64,000 nucleotides of DNA. Origin: Platycnemis pennipes. Its lineage: Eukaryota; Arthropoda; Insecta; Odonata; Platycnemididae. Location of the stretch: NCBI GenBank assembly GCA_933228895.1, contig OW121856.1, forward strand, positions 105,995,027-106,059,026, written 5' to 3'. The notes under the pieces were generated by a model. It made no database searches and had not been told where the DNA came from. It saw only the letters and a list, made by a program, of their open reading frames with translations. Within the stretch, counting starts at the first letter, position 1, and every line of letters begins with the position of its first letter. A program made the translations under genes and the position numbers. Below, piece by piece: positions 20,440 to 30,951 of this stretch.

Positions 20440-22212
20440 AACTTTTCAAAAGAAAATTCGGGACATTGAGTTGACATGCAAGGCGTCCGTCAGCAGAATC
20501 CTTGCCTTCCGCTCTATGATTGCCTCGTTGATCACTCTGCCGTCCACCTTGATGGATTGGCCGTTCTCAGGAGGATGCCTTCACAGCTTGGCTTTTGTGC
20601 GCCAGCCAATATTTCATTCTATCCCATCCTCCTTTGATGTAAAAATAAAATAATATGGACTGGTTGTAATTATAAACAGGTTCAGATATTTCCCCTTCAA
20701 TGCTCCCCACCCATCGCTATTTCGTTGCTGAAGAATAACAAAGCCCTAACGTTTAATAACATGACGGACGGAGTCATCTGGTGAGATAGGAGGGAAATTA
20801 ACAGTTGCTAATTTCAGGTACACATCGGAAGTGTGGTGGGGAAATCAAATAACTAGATCCTGAGTCTTAATTAACACACTGTCGCCAGCGAATAAAAATG
20901 GATCATGATTGAGGGGCTGTGAGATTTCCGATTGCAATCCCGTGAAGGCATGATGGAGGCAATGAATGCTGAGTAGCGACATCAGTAACGATGATAATGA
21001 AATCTTCGTCATGTTCAAATTAGAAAAACGTTTAATTTTTTGTTTCGAAGCCATGAAACACGTCATAAAGTCCCACAAAACTCGGTTAGCAGCGTCATCG
21101 AAAGCGTCCAGAAATTAGCAATTTGTGTTGTTAAGATGGAACATAACAAAACATAATAAGTAGTTTGTTTTCATCAAATGAGTGAAAAGTGTAATTTAAA
21201 TGCTTAAAACTGATTTGAAAGTCTACCATAACTTTTGTTACTATTTTATTGACAGGAAATCTTCAAAAAACAAAATGTCCATATGATGAAACATGAATTA
21301 AATGGTTATATTGATCATTTACTTTAGAATTTTCACAGCAAATCATGTATGTGTAAAAAGGTAATGACTCAAGCTATTAAAATTTCACTTACTCGTTTTG
21401 ATACGATGCGTAGGAAATAGCGTCATAAAATGCCTTTCTTCATTATTAAAAAAAAAACAATTTTTCTTAAGTAGTGATGAGATTAAGATTTTTAAAAAAT
21501 TAATATTATAATGAGGTGGCGATGTTTGGAGGGAAGATACTCATCGGAAATTTCAACAATTACGTCCATGATCCACCTATCACCTCGCTCTATCTAATTG
21601 TCTTGCAATGATTATTCCAATTGTATCTAATTTCCAATAACTGAGCGCAGTCATCCGATAGACTACCTAATGGTGCAAGTTTCACTTCGAAAGCCAGCAC
21701 TAAGAACATTATGATTAAGGCGACCGTTTCCTTCTCGTGATCCTTATTATCATTCTAAGCCCAAACGATAAGAATCCTTTGAATGATGACATTGAAGCAA
21801 TTGAAACATGAATTTGAAAGTGTGATACATGGAATTTAGAATTAATATAAAAAAATGTTTAGTTTTGAATTTTTGGAAAAAATAGTTCCCCTCCTAGCCT
21901 TCACAGAATAGGTAATAATAAATTAACAAATGTTAAAACCATTAAAATTCTTGGAAAGGACTGATACAATATCTTTCTGGGGGTAAACACACGTGAAATA
22001 ATTCAAGCTGACCGTAAACTGGGATTCGTCAAAAGAGTACCGGGCAAATATGACGATTATGTACGAGAAATAGCTAATTTTCCCTTGTTAGACATCATTT
22101 GGAATACGCTGCCAGTATTAGGGCTCCAAACTAAATAGGCCTAAAAAATGAACTAACGTGTGCTGCGAAAGTCGGCAGTATTTATTAAGGGACGGTACGA
22201 TAACTGTATTAG

Positions 22213-22387
22213 TGCATTCAAAATAAAATACAGTAGCATTACTCCACGCTTAATTTTTATTAATAACCGACCCGGGTTTCGGCAACTCGGTGCTATTTTC
22301 TAGCACCTAGAAAATGGCACTGAGTTGTATTTTATTATGAAAGTCAGTAAATTCCACAAAGTAACGCCTGAAATGACTTATTATATT
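22213..22387. mobile_element. Fold-back insertion 1 (175 bp) with 8-bp target duplication
   Basis: Perfect TGTATTAG duplications at 22205-22212 and 22388-22395 flank it. Inner arms AAAATAAAATACA / TGTATTTTATT are inverted. The minus strand carries GCCGAAACCCGGGTCGG, the GAAA half of the hammerhead-like core seen in the other fold-backs, but the CUGANGA half appears mutated. Confidence 0.75.
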
Positions 22388-22722
22388 TGTATTAGCGTAA
22401 CCAGTATATTAAATGAATTTAAAGGGGATCCATTTTCAGATCGCAGGTTGAAATTTAGACTAAATCTCTTACATAAATTACAAGATAATATTTTCACTTA
22501 TGACGTTACAAATATTTTGCGAACCACAAGTTACCATTGTAGACCGGACCATAATAACTAAATTAGAGAACTTGATTTCCGAACTGACAGATTTAAAATG
22601 TCCTTCTTTCCTTGTACAATTAGGGATATGAATAGCGGTAAATATATCCAATATAGGAGTGTATCAATGGATATCGTAGGTAGTAGCATGTTGGTACAAG
22701 GACTTTATGCTAACCCAACTAA

Positions 22723-22880
22723 ATGAAATAAGTTCACTTGTAACTTTGTGGAAATTCATCAAGACAATTGATTTATTCCAAAATTTTACAAACCACAATA
22801 GACGATGATGGTGCTTAGCGCCGAAACCTAGGTCGTGAATTTGTAATTTTATTGTGGTTTGTAAAAGTTTGGAATAAATA
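22723..22880. mobile_element. Fold-back insertion 2 (158 bp) with hammerhead-like core
   Basis: AACTAA occurs at both ends (22717-22722 and 22881-22886), within the CR1 3' UTR. Arms TTATTCCAAAATTTTACAAA / TTTGTAAAAGTTTGGAATAA are inverted. The centre (22803-22833) reads CGATGATGGTGC TTA GCGCCGAAACC: a shortened CUGAUGA, a stem and GAAA. Confidence 0.7.
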
Positions 22881-23062
22881 AACTAACATAATGTTTTTCC
22901 ATGCTTGCTTAGGTATTTTTATCTTTTTTAAATTGTGAAGTTTAGACTAGTAGGTATATTACTTCGAATCCTTTTTTATGCATGATATTTTGTGCATGGT
23001 TGGTGTGAATTCAACCCCAGCCACACACTTCTATGGTGGCTTGCAGTCTATTATGTGGATGT

Positions 23063-23470
23063 AGATGAAGAATTACAATGGCAGTGCGATGGCGCGGAAA
23101 ACGGCCCTATATGGACCTATCCTCGGGAATGCCCTCCTTGAGACTGTGGCCATGGCAGCCTCTGTTCTGGGCCGACCTCATCGACGATCACCCTGCCCTC
23201 TGGTTTGAAGCCATCAACGGATTCGTTAGCTGTTCGCCCGCGGAGCCGCGCCACCTGCTGCTCTACGAGAGGTGTCTGTCTGCCCGCGGGATTAGGAGTT
23301 GGAGCGATGATTAACAACGGCTCTTCGCGAGGGCCACAAATTGAGGCCCTCGTGCTTCGGGCCCTGCACAGCGCCGGCGCCTAACACAGCAGCGGCCGAT
23401 AACACTCGATCGTATATTTCGTTAATACAAAATTGAACTTTTTCTAAAACCTCCAATGTAAATGTGAATG
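23063..23470. other. Unassigned GC-rich island
   Basis: From ~23078 to 23400 GC-rich, CpG-containing. A 78-codon plus-strand frame (23078-23314) has no recognisable motif. Possible regulatory island; not supported as a gene. Confidence 0.35.
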
Positions 23471-23474
23471 AAAA

Positions 23475-23941
23475 TACAAAATAGGTCTAAATAATGAACT
23501 TGAGCGTGTGCAGCGAAGATCGGCAAGATTTGTAAAGGTATGATGACTATATTAGTGTAATCAGCCTATTAGTTGAACTACAATAGGATTTACGGTCAGA
23601 CCGTAAGTTGAAATGCAGACTTAATCTCTTAACTAAATACCAAAACAATATATTCACTGATGATGTTTGAAATACTGTCGCACTGATTGAATAAGGCATT
23701 TTCCCCCATACTATAAGAGAAAAGAATAGGCAGCGTTGCAAAGAGATAGGTAGGGGGATTTTAGAGTACCTACTCTGTAGTGCATGATGCATGCATGTAT
23801 TAATCTCTTACATACCATACAATCTAGTTGTATGAAACCCTATAGTTGCTTGCTTGCATGTCAATAGTGCATGCTCGGTGATCTTCACCCCCTGCCACAC
23901 ACCCTCGCGGTGGCTTGCAGGGTTACGTGTAGATGTAGATG
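23475..23941 (+). mobile_element. Chimeric CR1: CR1-A body joined to CR1-B 3' end
   Basis: It begins as CR1-A (IGLNNELERVQRRSARFVK, then ..FTDDV) and near 23670-23700 switches to CR1-B (GGCATTTTCCCCCATACTATAAGAG, AGGCAGCGTTGCAAAG) with a CR1-B 3' UTR, terminus and tail. Consistent with template switching during reverse transcription or recombination. Confidence 0.7.
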
Positions 23942-23942
23942 A

Positions 23943-24905
23943 AAATATTTTGCGAAATCCATTTTACTATGGTAGACTGGACCACGATAATAAAAACATA
24001 AAATTGATTTCCGAACTGACAGATTCAAAACGTCCTTCTTTCCCTCGTACAATTAGGGATATGAAAAGCTGTAAATATATCCAATAGTATAAATACAAGT
24101 GTATCAATGAATAGCGTAGATAGTTGCCTGCTGGTATAAGAACTTTAAGCTAACCCAACTGACAGAATGTTGTAGCATGGTTGCTTCGCTATTTTTATCT
24201 TTTTTAAATTGAGAAGTTTAGGCTAGTTGCTCGGTGTGTGATGAGAAGACAAAAGAGCGATGTTACTTATCACTAGTTAGGCCCCACCTTGAGTATGCAA
24301 CCTGTGTATGGGATTCTAATGAATTAGGTTTGATCAGAGAACTAGACAGTGTGCAGCGTAGAGCAGCTAGCTCCGTTAAAAGGTGTTACGATAGGTTGAG
24401 TAGCGTTTCAGAATTAATAAAAGAATTAGGGTGGGAATAATTATCAGAGCGTAGGTTAAAGTACAGATTGAATCTATTAGAGAAATTTCAATCGGATAGC
24501 TTTACTGAAGATGTTAGGCACATATTTAAAAAAAAACCAGCGTATTATGCTAGATTCGACCAAATAAATAAGATTAGAGAGATAGATTGTCGTACCGATA
24601 GATTCCTAATGGCATTTTTCCCCCGTACTATAAGAGAACAGAATAGGCAGCATAGCAAAGGGATAGGAGGGAGAAATATTTTACAGTAGTTCTTAGTGCA
24701 TGATGAATCTATTAACCCCTTAAATACTATAGATACTAACAATCTAGCTGCATGAGACCCTATAGTTGCTTGTTTGCATGTCGGTAGTGCATGCTTGGTG
24801 ATCTTCGCCCCCTGCCATACACCCTCGCGGTGGCTTGCATGGTATCGTGTAGATGTAGATGTTGGTGATAAGTAAACCCCTGCCACACACCCTCGATCAG
24901 TTTTG
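23943..24905 (+). mobile_element. CR1-A host copy split by a CR1-B insertion
   Basis: Plus-strand CR1-A from the codons for NILRNPFYYGRLDHD through ..SKRPSFPRTIRDM and 3' UTR to ~24227 (..TTTAGGCTAGT); after the CR1-B element it resumes at 24862 with TTGGTGATAAGTAAACCCCTGCC, the terminal block, then ends near 24905. Confidence 0.75.
24228..24861 (+). mobile_element. CR1-B, 5'-truncated copy
   Basis: A 634-bp copy starting at the codons preceding RCYLSLVRPHLEYAT, through QRRAASSVKRCYD, LRLNLLEKF-type segment and AFFPRTIREQNRQHS, then CR1-B 3' UTR and tail. It carries one internal stop after LGWE (24438). Its 5' end is close to those of other CR1-B copies. Confidence 0.88.
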
Positions 24906-25014
24906 CATGGTAGGTACTCCGGAGATGTTTCAGAAGCGCGAAATGCGATAGCGAGTTATCTACGAGGATTAGTTCCCTGTCAATGTATTTTCAGAACTAC
25001 ACACCTTAAAACAT

Positions 25015-25185
25015 AAACATGTTGGGTAAGCGGGGAAAGAGGGAGGAGAAGAACGGGTAGCTTGGATAGAATGATGGGTGGCAGTAGGGGCTGAAGAGGG
25101 ACATCGTGTGAAATTATAGGGGTGGGAAAAATTAAATGTCTATAAGATCTACCTTCACCGGTAGAAAACTAATAATAATAACAAA
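25015..25185 (+). pseudogene. Second RTE-like family, 3' end fragment
   Basis: GGGTAAGCGGGGAAAGAGGG..GGATGGAATGATGGGTGGC-type coding end followed by a 3' UTR with CTACCTTCACCGGTAGAAAA and (TAA)n. Matches 39600-39765, where more of the coding part survives. Confidence 0.65.
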
Positions 25186-25401
25186 TCAATATAAAGTAGG
25201 AAGTAAGAAGTCATTACCAGAGTAAGAATAGAAAGACAAACTTTGAAGAGGTGAAAGAGAATTATACTCAGGAAACCTAGTAACTTGAGAGGGGCGAAGA
25301 GAGAATAAAATAGTCACGAGAAAAGCTCAGGTGAATAGGTTGGTTTGACTAATTAACCCAAGGACATAGCATTGTCTTTAATGTGAGTATTTTAGCATTT
25401 T

Positions 25402-25572
25402 GTCTATTAATGAGTACTCTTAGTCACTTCCGCAGAATTTAATTTCACAAGCAACCGTTTTCGGCAGTACCGCCATCTTCAGTTCCTGACCTGAAGTTGG
25501 CGTAACCGCCGAAACCGGTCGTTTGTGAAATGAAATTCTGCGGAAGTGACTAAGAGTAACTCATTAATAGAC
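25402..25572. mobile_element. Fold-back element 3 (171 bp) with two inverted hammerhead-like cores
   Basis: Nearly the entire element is one inverted repeat: the left arm from GTCTATTAATGAGT pairs with the right arm ending ACTCATTAATAGAC, around a ~8-base centre TTCCTGAC. On the minus strand (~25476-25440) CTGAAGA-T-GGC GGTACT GCC-GAAA is seen; on the plus strand (25497-25525) CTGAAGT-T-GGCG TAAC CGCC-GAAAC. These are the conserved parts of a hammerhead ribozyme with one extra base before stem II. Confidence 0.75.
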
Positions 25573-25820
25573 ATCATAACAACCTTCCACCATGTCAAGG
25601 CTTCGGACTTTGACTTTATTGCAGCATTCAAAGGAAACAGACGTGAGTTGAACTCTCAACTCAAAATTTTAAAAAGATTGTTCCACCCGAATTGTATTTT
25701 ACTAAATGAATGTCTGTTCCTCGCTTCTTCCCCAATACTAAAAGCCGCGAGTCACCTTTCTTCCGCAAACAGTCAAGTCCCTCCTCAAGACTATAAAGAA
25801 TAGCCAGAGGTACCTTGAAC

Positions 25821-26816
25821 TAGGCCTGAGCGATATATGGATATATCGTAAAATATCGTGAATCCGATTTTGAGTTTTTGAAATTGACGATATATCGTTG
25901 CTCGGTAAATATCGTATTATCGTTCGCCGTTATTTTATCGGGGCACGATTAGATATCGGGGCACGATAAGATATCTGGGCACGATAAATATCGCGATAAA
26001 TATCGTGATAAAATATCATGATATCGCGTCCCTATAAAATATCACGATATCGCGCCCCGATAAAATATCACGATATAGTATCACGATAAATATCACGATA
26101 AATATCACGATAAAATATCGTGATATTGCGCTCGTTCAAGTATCGCGTAACCGCACCCGAAGAATTATCGTGATATTGCGCCGGTTAATCGTGTTGGAAA
26201 AAGAGAGCCTTTGGGTTGGCCTTCGCTTAAGCTGGAGCAAGTACGTTTGAAAAGTTACTATTCTTCTATCTGCTAATTCAAATTCTCAGCAGTTCTCTTT
26301 CACTCTCTCTTTCAATTTCAGTGGTCTGAGAGTTTATAGGTGATGTCATATTCAACTGAAAACAACTGTTTGTAAATTAGTGTATGAATTGTCCGCTGAT
26401 ATAAATATATCGAAATAAACTATTCGGCTTGCTAGAATAATGTGACGTTACTTTAGATGATTACCGAAAGTAACTTTCGGTAACATGCATTGTTCTGATT
26501 GCTTTACGCGTAGTAATGCCCAAAGATAACGGGGCACGATAAATATCGCGATAAATATCGTGATATCGCGTCCCTATAAGATATCACGATATTGCGCCCC
26601 AATAAAATATCACGATATATTATTTCCCAATTTTTCGGTAAAAATTACAATCAGTCCAATTAATTTAACCGAAATTACCCTTATCGTGCCCCGTTAAATA
26701 TCAGGGCACGATAAGACAATATTTATCGTCACGATATCAGTTATCGTTATCGCCAACTTACGATATGCTAAAATTATCGTATCCCGATATTGAATTATCA
26801 ATATCACCCATGCCTA
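25821..26816. mobile_element. hAT-like non-autonomous element packed with ATATCG palindromes
   Basis: Ends form an imperfect inverted repeat (TAGGCCTGAGCGATAT and, inverted from the right, TAGGCATGGGTGATAT). Flanks CCTTGAAC (25813-25820) and CCTGGAAA (26817-26824) agree at six of eight bases, as expected for an old 8-bp hAT duplication. Two subterminal zones (25830-26190 and 26525-26780) are dense in ATATCGTGAT, ATATCACGATA and GGGGCACGATAA units. The ~300-bp centre has no transposase; a perfect palindrome TTACCGAAAGT-A-ACTTTCGGTAA lies at 26461-26483. Confidence 0.7.
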
Positions 26817-26824
26817 CCTGGAAA

Positions 26825-27190
26825 CCCTGTGTACCCGCACTCTCTCCTCCTAGTCCAGTCAACGAACGCCGAAAAATCGCCAAAATCGCCTCACGTAAAT
26901 AATGGAGGTGACCGTTCGGCGTCCGCTTCCTGTTTCTCGCACCCAATTTACCTCCACGAGTTCCTCCCATAGTTACCAGGCAATTGTAAGCGCTGTGTGC
27001 ATTGCCATAGCTTCTCCATTCTCCTCTTACCCTCTACATAGACCGCAATCCCCGTTACTCACGGCAATGAGTGAGAAAAAAAGATCTACACGTGCCAGAC
27101 GAAAGACAAGCAAACCCTGCATTCCCCTTTAAATGTCTCCTCATAAGTAAAATTACTATGATTATGATTCAAGTGTTGATTTTTGAATTT
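26825..27190. other. Unassigned
   Basis: Mixed-composition sequence; overlapping short frames on both strands without motifs. No feature supported. Confidence 0.35.
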
Positions 27191-27194
27191 TGGT

Positions 27195-27885
27195 GTGCAG
27201 CAAAAGAGAGGAGGCCAAAAGCAACGTTATACTAGGAAAACAGAAACTGGAAGGGGTGAAAAAGTTCGGTTAACTGGGAAGCAGAGTAACCAACGATGGA
27301 CGACGCAAGAAAGAAATAGCGAGTAGAATAGCACAGGCAAAGAGGGCATCAAAATAAGAATCTATTCTAAAAAGAAGAGATAATCATAAGAAGAACCTAC
27401 TTACAGCTGGAAATACACGCTTGGAAGTAAGGAAGCAATTCATCAAAACGTATATCTGAAGCATGTTTCTTTATGGCAGTGAGGCATGGACGATGACAGC
27501 AGCAGAGAAGAAAAGGGGGAAGCATTCGAAATATCGTGCTATCGAAGAATGATGAAGATAAAATGGATCGACCGAGGGACAAATGAAGAAGTCTTAAGAA
27601 GAGTGGGAGAAAAGAGAAGTCTGCTGAAAACTATGAAAACTTAATCTAAACTTAATCGGCCATATCTAAAGACACAATGGCCTGGTGAAGACAATCGTCG
27701 AAGGATAAGTGAACGGGAAGAATGGAAAAGGCAGGCCACGTATGAGTTACATAGAGCAGGTTGTAAAGGACGCGAAAGAGAGGAACTACGTTAATATGAA
27801 GAGGCTGGCCGATAGAAGAATCGAGTGGAGGGTTGCGTGAAACCAATTCTAGGAATGTTGGCCCTTGATGATGATGATGATGATT
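27195..27885 (+). pseudogene. RTE-like LINE, longer C-terminal fragment
   Basis: Broken plus-strand frames encode the RT thumb and C-terminal part (LGSRVTNDGRRKKEIASRIA, MFLYGSEAWTMTAAEKK, RRMMKIKWIDR, LRRVGEKRSLLK, YVNMKRLADRRIEW) followed by (GATGAT)n at ~27870. Several stops and frame changes. It contains more upstream sequence than the copy at 6590-7115. Confidence 0.8.
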
Positions 27886-27889
27886 TTTG

Positions 27890-28350
27890 AAATATTAAAT
27901 TTCACTGCAAGATATTTCTTTTCAATTTTATATTATTTTGGGTTTCTTTAGTATTAAACGATGATTTAATACACTTGAAAAACAATTTTTTTTTAACTTG
28001 CGATTTTTCCATCCTCTGTATCTCGTAAACTATTCATCTTAGGTAAAAAAATTATAAGGACCTTTTTTGTAGAAAATTGTATGTAGTTTAATTTTGCTAC
28101 GGAAAATTGTTTCGCTCGAGTCCGCGGTTTTAGAGTTATTTGAGAAAAACATAAAAAAGTGACCTTTAAACGCCTCCCCACCCCCCCGATCATCCCCCAC
28201 GGACGGTTTTAGTGGGTTGTGTATGAGACTCGATCCTACCACTGCGCAAAAATTTGCGACAACACGATTTTTTCCCCCTATTTCACCCTCGTTGAGTTGA
28301 CTACCCCTCAAAATAAGGTATATCAGCACACAATAATCGTTTACTCTTGT
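27890..28350. other. Unassigned AT-rich spacer
   Basis: AT-rich apart from a C-rich patch near 28170-28200; no repeat or coding motif identified. Confidence 0.4.
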
Positions 28351-28356
28351 CATTTA

Positions 28357-28410
28357 TCTACATCTACATAATACCCTGCAAGCCACCATAAAGGTGTGTG
28401 GCAGGGGGAT
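28357..28410 (-). mobile_element. CR1 tail-only insertion (~54 bp)
   Basis: Only the tail complement and the terminal block (CTACATCTACATAATACCCT, GCAAGCCACCATAAAGGTG, GGCAGGGGG) are present; sequence beyond is unrelated. Interpreted as an extreme 5' truncation. Confidence 0.75.
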
Positions 28411-28496
28411 TTATGCACCGGATGAAGATGTCAATGCCTTGAAATCCTGATGTGCTATTGTATTCTTGACCCTGTGGTCTGTAAAAGTGAATTAAT

Positions 28497-29135
28497 TCAT
28501 GAAGATCAAATGGATGACCGAGTGAGTACCGAGGAAGTCCTAAGAAGAGTGGGAGAAATGACAAGTCTTCATTGAACGATGAGAGAATATGAAATTTTAG
28601 AAGACTTTTGAGCCAATTTATTATCCGATGCAATTGTTCAGAGCAATAAAGATAGCAGTGAGAGAGAAAATGATAGTGACTTTCCACCTATCATGGAAAA
28701 TTGAGAAGCATAATCTTTCTTCATAGTAACAGAGTCTTCCGACGATAGTGATTATGGAGACATTGACAGTAAGGATTTCAATGCGTGAAAAATACGAGAT
28801 CACGGTCGTAGAGAAGAGATGAGAGATGTAAAAATAAATTTAGAAAAATTTAAGGGACACCTAGCACACGAGTCTGGCTTAATCGTTTAGAACACATCTC
28901 AAAGGTTGTGGAGCTGTTTCTAAGTTAGAAATACTTCAAAATTATGAGTGAAAAAACTGAAAAGATTTAACCGGCCAAATCTTGAGATATATTTTCCTTA
29001 AAAATTATAAAGGAAGACCCCGCTTGAGATAGCTATAGAAGTTGTTAGGATGCGAAATTTTGCAAATATGAAGGAGTTTGCGGGTAATAATATCGAGTGA
29101 AGAGCTGGATCAAATCAGTCATTGGATTGTAGAAT
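28497..29135 (+). pseudogene. RTE-like fragment, highly degraded
   Basis: 28497-28582 matches the MKIKWMxR..EEVLRRVGE segment of the RTE copies, and 28925-29130 matches their last part (LIGQILRY.., GRPRLR, region before the tail) with many stops. The ~340 bp between is unrecognised, so this may be one interrupted old copy or two pieces. Confidence 0.55.
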
Positions 29136-29250
29136 GATATACATCTACATCTACGCATTACCCTGCGAGCCACCGTGAGGGTATGTTACAGAGGATGAAA
29201 ATAACCATAGTATGCAATGCTGTGATGCAATTAAAGAGCTTATGTGATTA
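29136..29250 (-). mobile_element. CR1-C 3' end fragment
   Basis: TACATCTACATCTACGCATT, then ACCCTGCGAGCCACC and a diverged CR1-C-like 3' UTR start (GATGAAAATAACCATAG). No coding part. Confidence 0.6.
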
Positions 29251-29635
29251 TTGTACCGTACCTTTACAAATCAGACAGTGTTAGCCTCCATTATTTGTCC
29301 TTCTGGGATACGAAGCGGCTGTCTGAGCGTTGAGCCGTGCCGATTCATGAGCATCTCCTCGTCCTTGGCATGGTACAGGCGATGCGAGTCCAAACGGCGT
29401 AGTCAGAGGAAGCCAAAGGCTTGTTTTGATGTCGAGTACGGTGCTGTGGTGGAGCGGTAGGTGCAGACCTGGATGACCATGCGCGATGCGCGGTATCGCG
29501 AACTGCCGCAGATTGTCTTCGTACGGGGCACCAGGGTTTACGACACGGGCACGCCAACGCCAGCACGCCATGTAAGAAGCGTGACGTTGTCAAGGGCCGG
29601 CATCGACAAGTAGATCGAAGTGAGATAGGAAGTCA
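29251..29635. other. Unassigned, GC-richer; possibly retrotransposon gag-derived
   Basis: Minus-strand frames contain a HRLYHAKDEE-like stretch that recalls the Cys/His region of arthropod Ty3/Gypsy gag proteins. Too broken to assign firmly. Confidence 0.3.
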
Positions 29636-29639
29636 CTCT

Positions 29640-29730
29640 TACAGTCACATGCCAGCAGTGCATGTTTAGCGATCTTCACTCCTTGCCACCTACGCTCGCG
29701 GTGGCTCGCAGACTATTGCGTGGATGATGG
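29640..29730 (+). mobile_element. CR1-B/C tail fragment
   Basis: CAGTGCATGTTTAGCGATCT, then TCACTCCTTGCCACCTACGC and GGTGGCTCGCAGACTATTGCG: a worn shared CR1 terminus on the plus strand. Confidence 0.6.
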
Positions 29731-29749
29731 GCTCGGTGACTCGACGATG

Positions 29750-30290
29750 ACGCTACGCCACGTAAAATGGAGCCGAAGTTGGGTCATTGCGTCGTCCGGA
29801 CATAGGTGGGTCTGATTGGCCAATTCGCAGTGAATGAATCATCATAGGCCCTGGTGCGATTGTCTCGGAGGCGCGAAAGAGGCTGGTGCAGCCCGTGTCG
29901 ACAAGAAACAGCTCCAAGGTGGACTTGTCCGTGACATGCAGGAGGCCGGAAATCAACTGGCAGGCCCTTTCCACCTTGAGGGACCGCCGGGAGTGTTTTC
30001 CTCTCTGGAGGTGCGGTGTATCGCTTCGCCTCAGCCCCGTAACAGCGATTCAATGCACCAACAGAGGCTGTCCACTGCGTCGTCAGGCGGTGGACAAGGG
30101 CTGGTAGAACGATCCCTATTGTAGTAGCTGCTTCCTAGAGCGATAATGCCGTGTAGAGGGCGGCGACCTTGGTGGCGAGCTTGTCGAGGCTTTGCAAGAG
30201 ATTGGTGATGTCAGCTGCTCCGATGCTGGGCTGGCAACGGGAGTATCTATTGAGTTGAAAGGGGAGTATTCATTGAAAAATGGTGTAAAG
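29750..30290 (-). pseudogene. Ty3/Gypsy-like gag-protease remnant
   Basis: One minus-strand frame reads ..LLHVTDKSTLELFLVDTGC, matching the aspartic protease start of LTR retrotransposons (catalytic DTG). A following frame gives SFTANWPIRPTYV, like the flap region, so a frameshift separates them. Upstream, CYGAEAKRYTAP resembles the Cys/His part of gag. No RT or LTR was seen nearby. An old fragment; the assignment rests on short motifs. Confidence 0.45.
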
Positions 30291-30830
30291 GCCGTTTTAA
30301 ACGGTCATTGAAACTGCGCAAGTTGATGTTGACTTCGTTTCAGCAGACGTCTGCGAAAGTCCGTGACGTAGAAAATTGCGAGGACGCTTGCTTGACAGCT
30401 ATACAGGGTGCAATCGTCGGTGCATTATGTCAATTACAATATACCTATCAGTAGCGGTAATAGCGTCAGTATATCGCATAACGTCAAGATCTGTTGAGTA
30501 GCAATTTATTGGACGTGAAAGATGCGATAGATTACCACCCATTTAAAATAGGTTTTAAGCCATAGTCTGAACATAATATGGGAGACCCTAGTCCCGTAAA
30601 ACTTAGCCCAACATTTGCGCTACGAACGAACGGATGTGGGCCAAGGTAACGTGGGCCAAGTTATTCCTTTACGAACGAAATGTAAGCTTCCACGTGGTAA
30701 ATCGCCCAGCTCATCATTATTGCACATCACTCTCTACCTAAGGAGTTGAGTGAAAACAAAAACGCCCAACTCAATCGTCAACAGCCTATTTAATTGCTAG
30801 AATTCCCCAGGCAGTTCGTTGCCGCTACAT
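30291..30830. other. Unassigned spacer
   Basis: No repeat family or coding motif recognised; a GGGCCAAG duplication near 30630-30660 is the only internal repetition noted. Confidence 0.4.
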
Positions 30831-30951
30831 CTGCACCATCTTGTGAGAGAAGTAACTTCAAACTTGCGCAAACGCATGTATCAGATTAGAACATGTCCTA
30901 ATTTGCTCGCAAGCGTTCGCGCAGTGGCGCTGCCTGTCCTCGCAAGTCGTC

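Larger units (their letters stand above)
19716..21789. other. Unassigned 2-kb spacer with one dispersed repeat
   Basis: AT-rich overall. It contains a 62-bp dispersed repeat (separate entries) and, around 20128-20200, inverted short segments (TTTACGGG/CCCGTAAA). Minus-strand bases 20470-20650 give a short peptide-like stretch without a recognisable family. No gene supported. Confidence 0.4.
21790..23062 (+). mobile_element. CR1-A, old copy carrying two fold-back insertions
   Basis: Plus-strand degenerate copy from the codons after YLN..AIE (21790) through TWNLELI, the VLG..DDYVREI region, the RT C-terminus (SDRRLKFRLNLLHKLQDN at ~22437) and 3' UTR to a worn terminus near 23062. Frameshifts and stops are numerous. 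It is interrupted at 22213-22387 and 22723-22880 by fold-back elements with target duplications. Confidence 0.85.

Noticed and set aside
23078..23314. 78-codon frame as an exon
   Set aside because: No recognisable motif; competing frame on the opposite strand of equal quality.
25821..26816. Satellite DNA
   Set aside because: Terminal inverted repeats and an imperfect 8-bp duplication fit a single transposon better than a satellite block.
28357..28410. A SINE family that borrowed the CR1 tail
   Set aside because: Tail-only pieces show no pol III head and have different 5' ends, so extreme truncation explains them.
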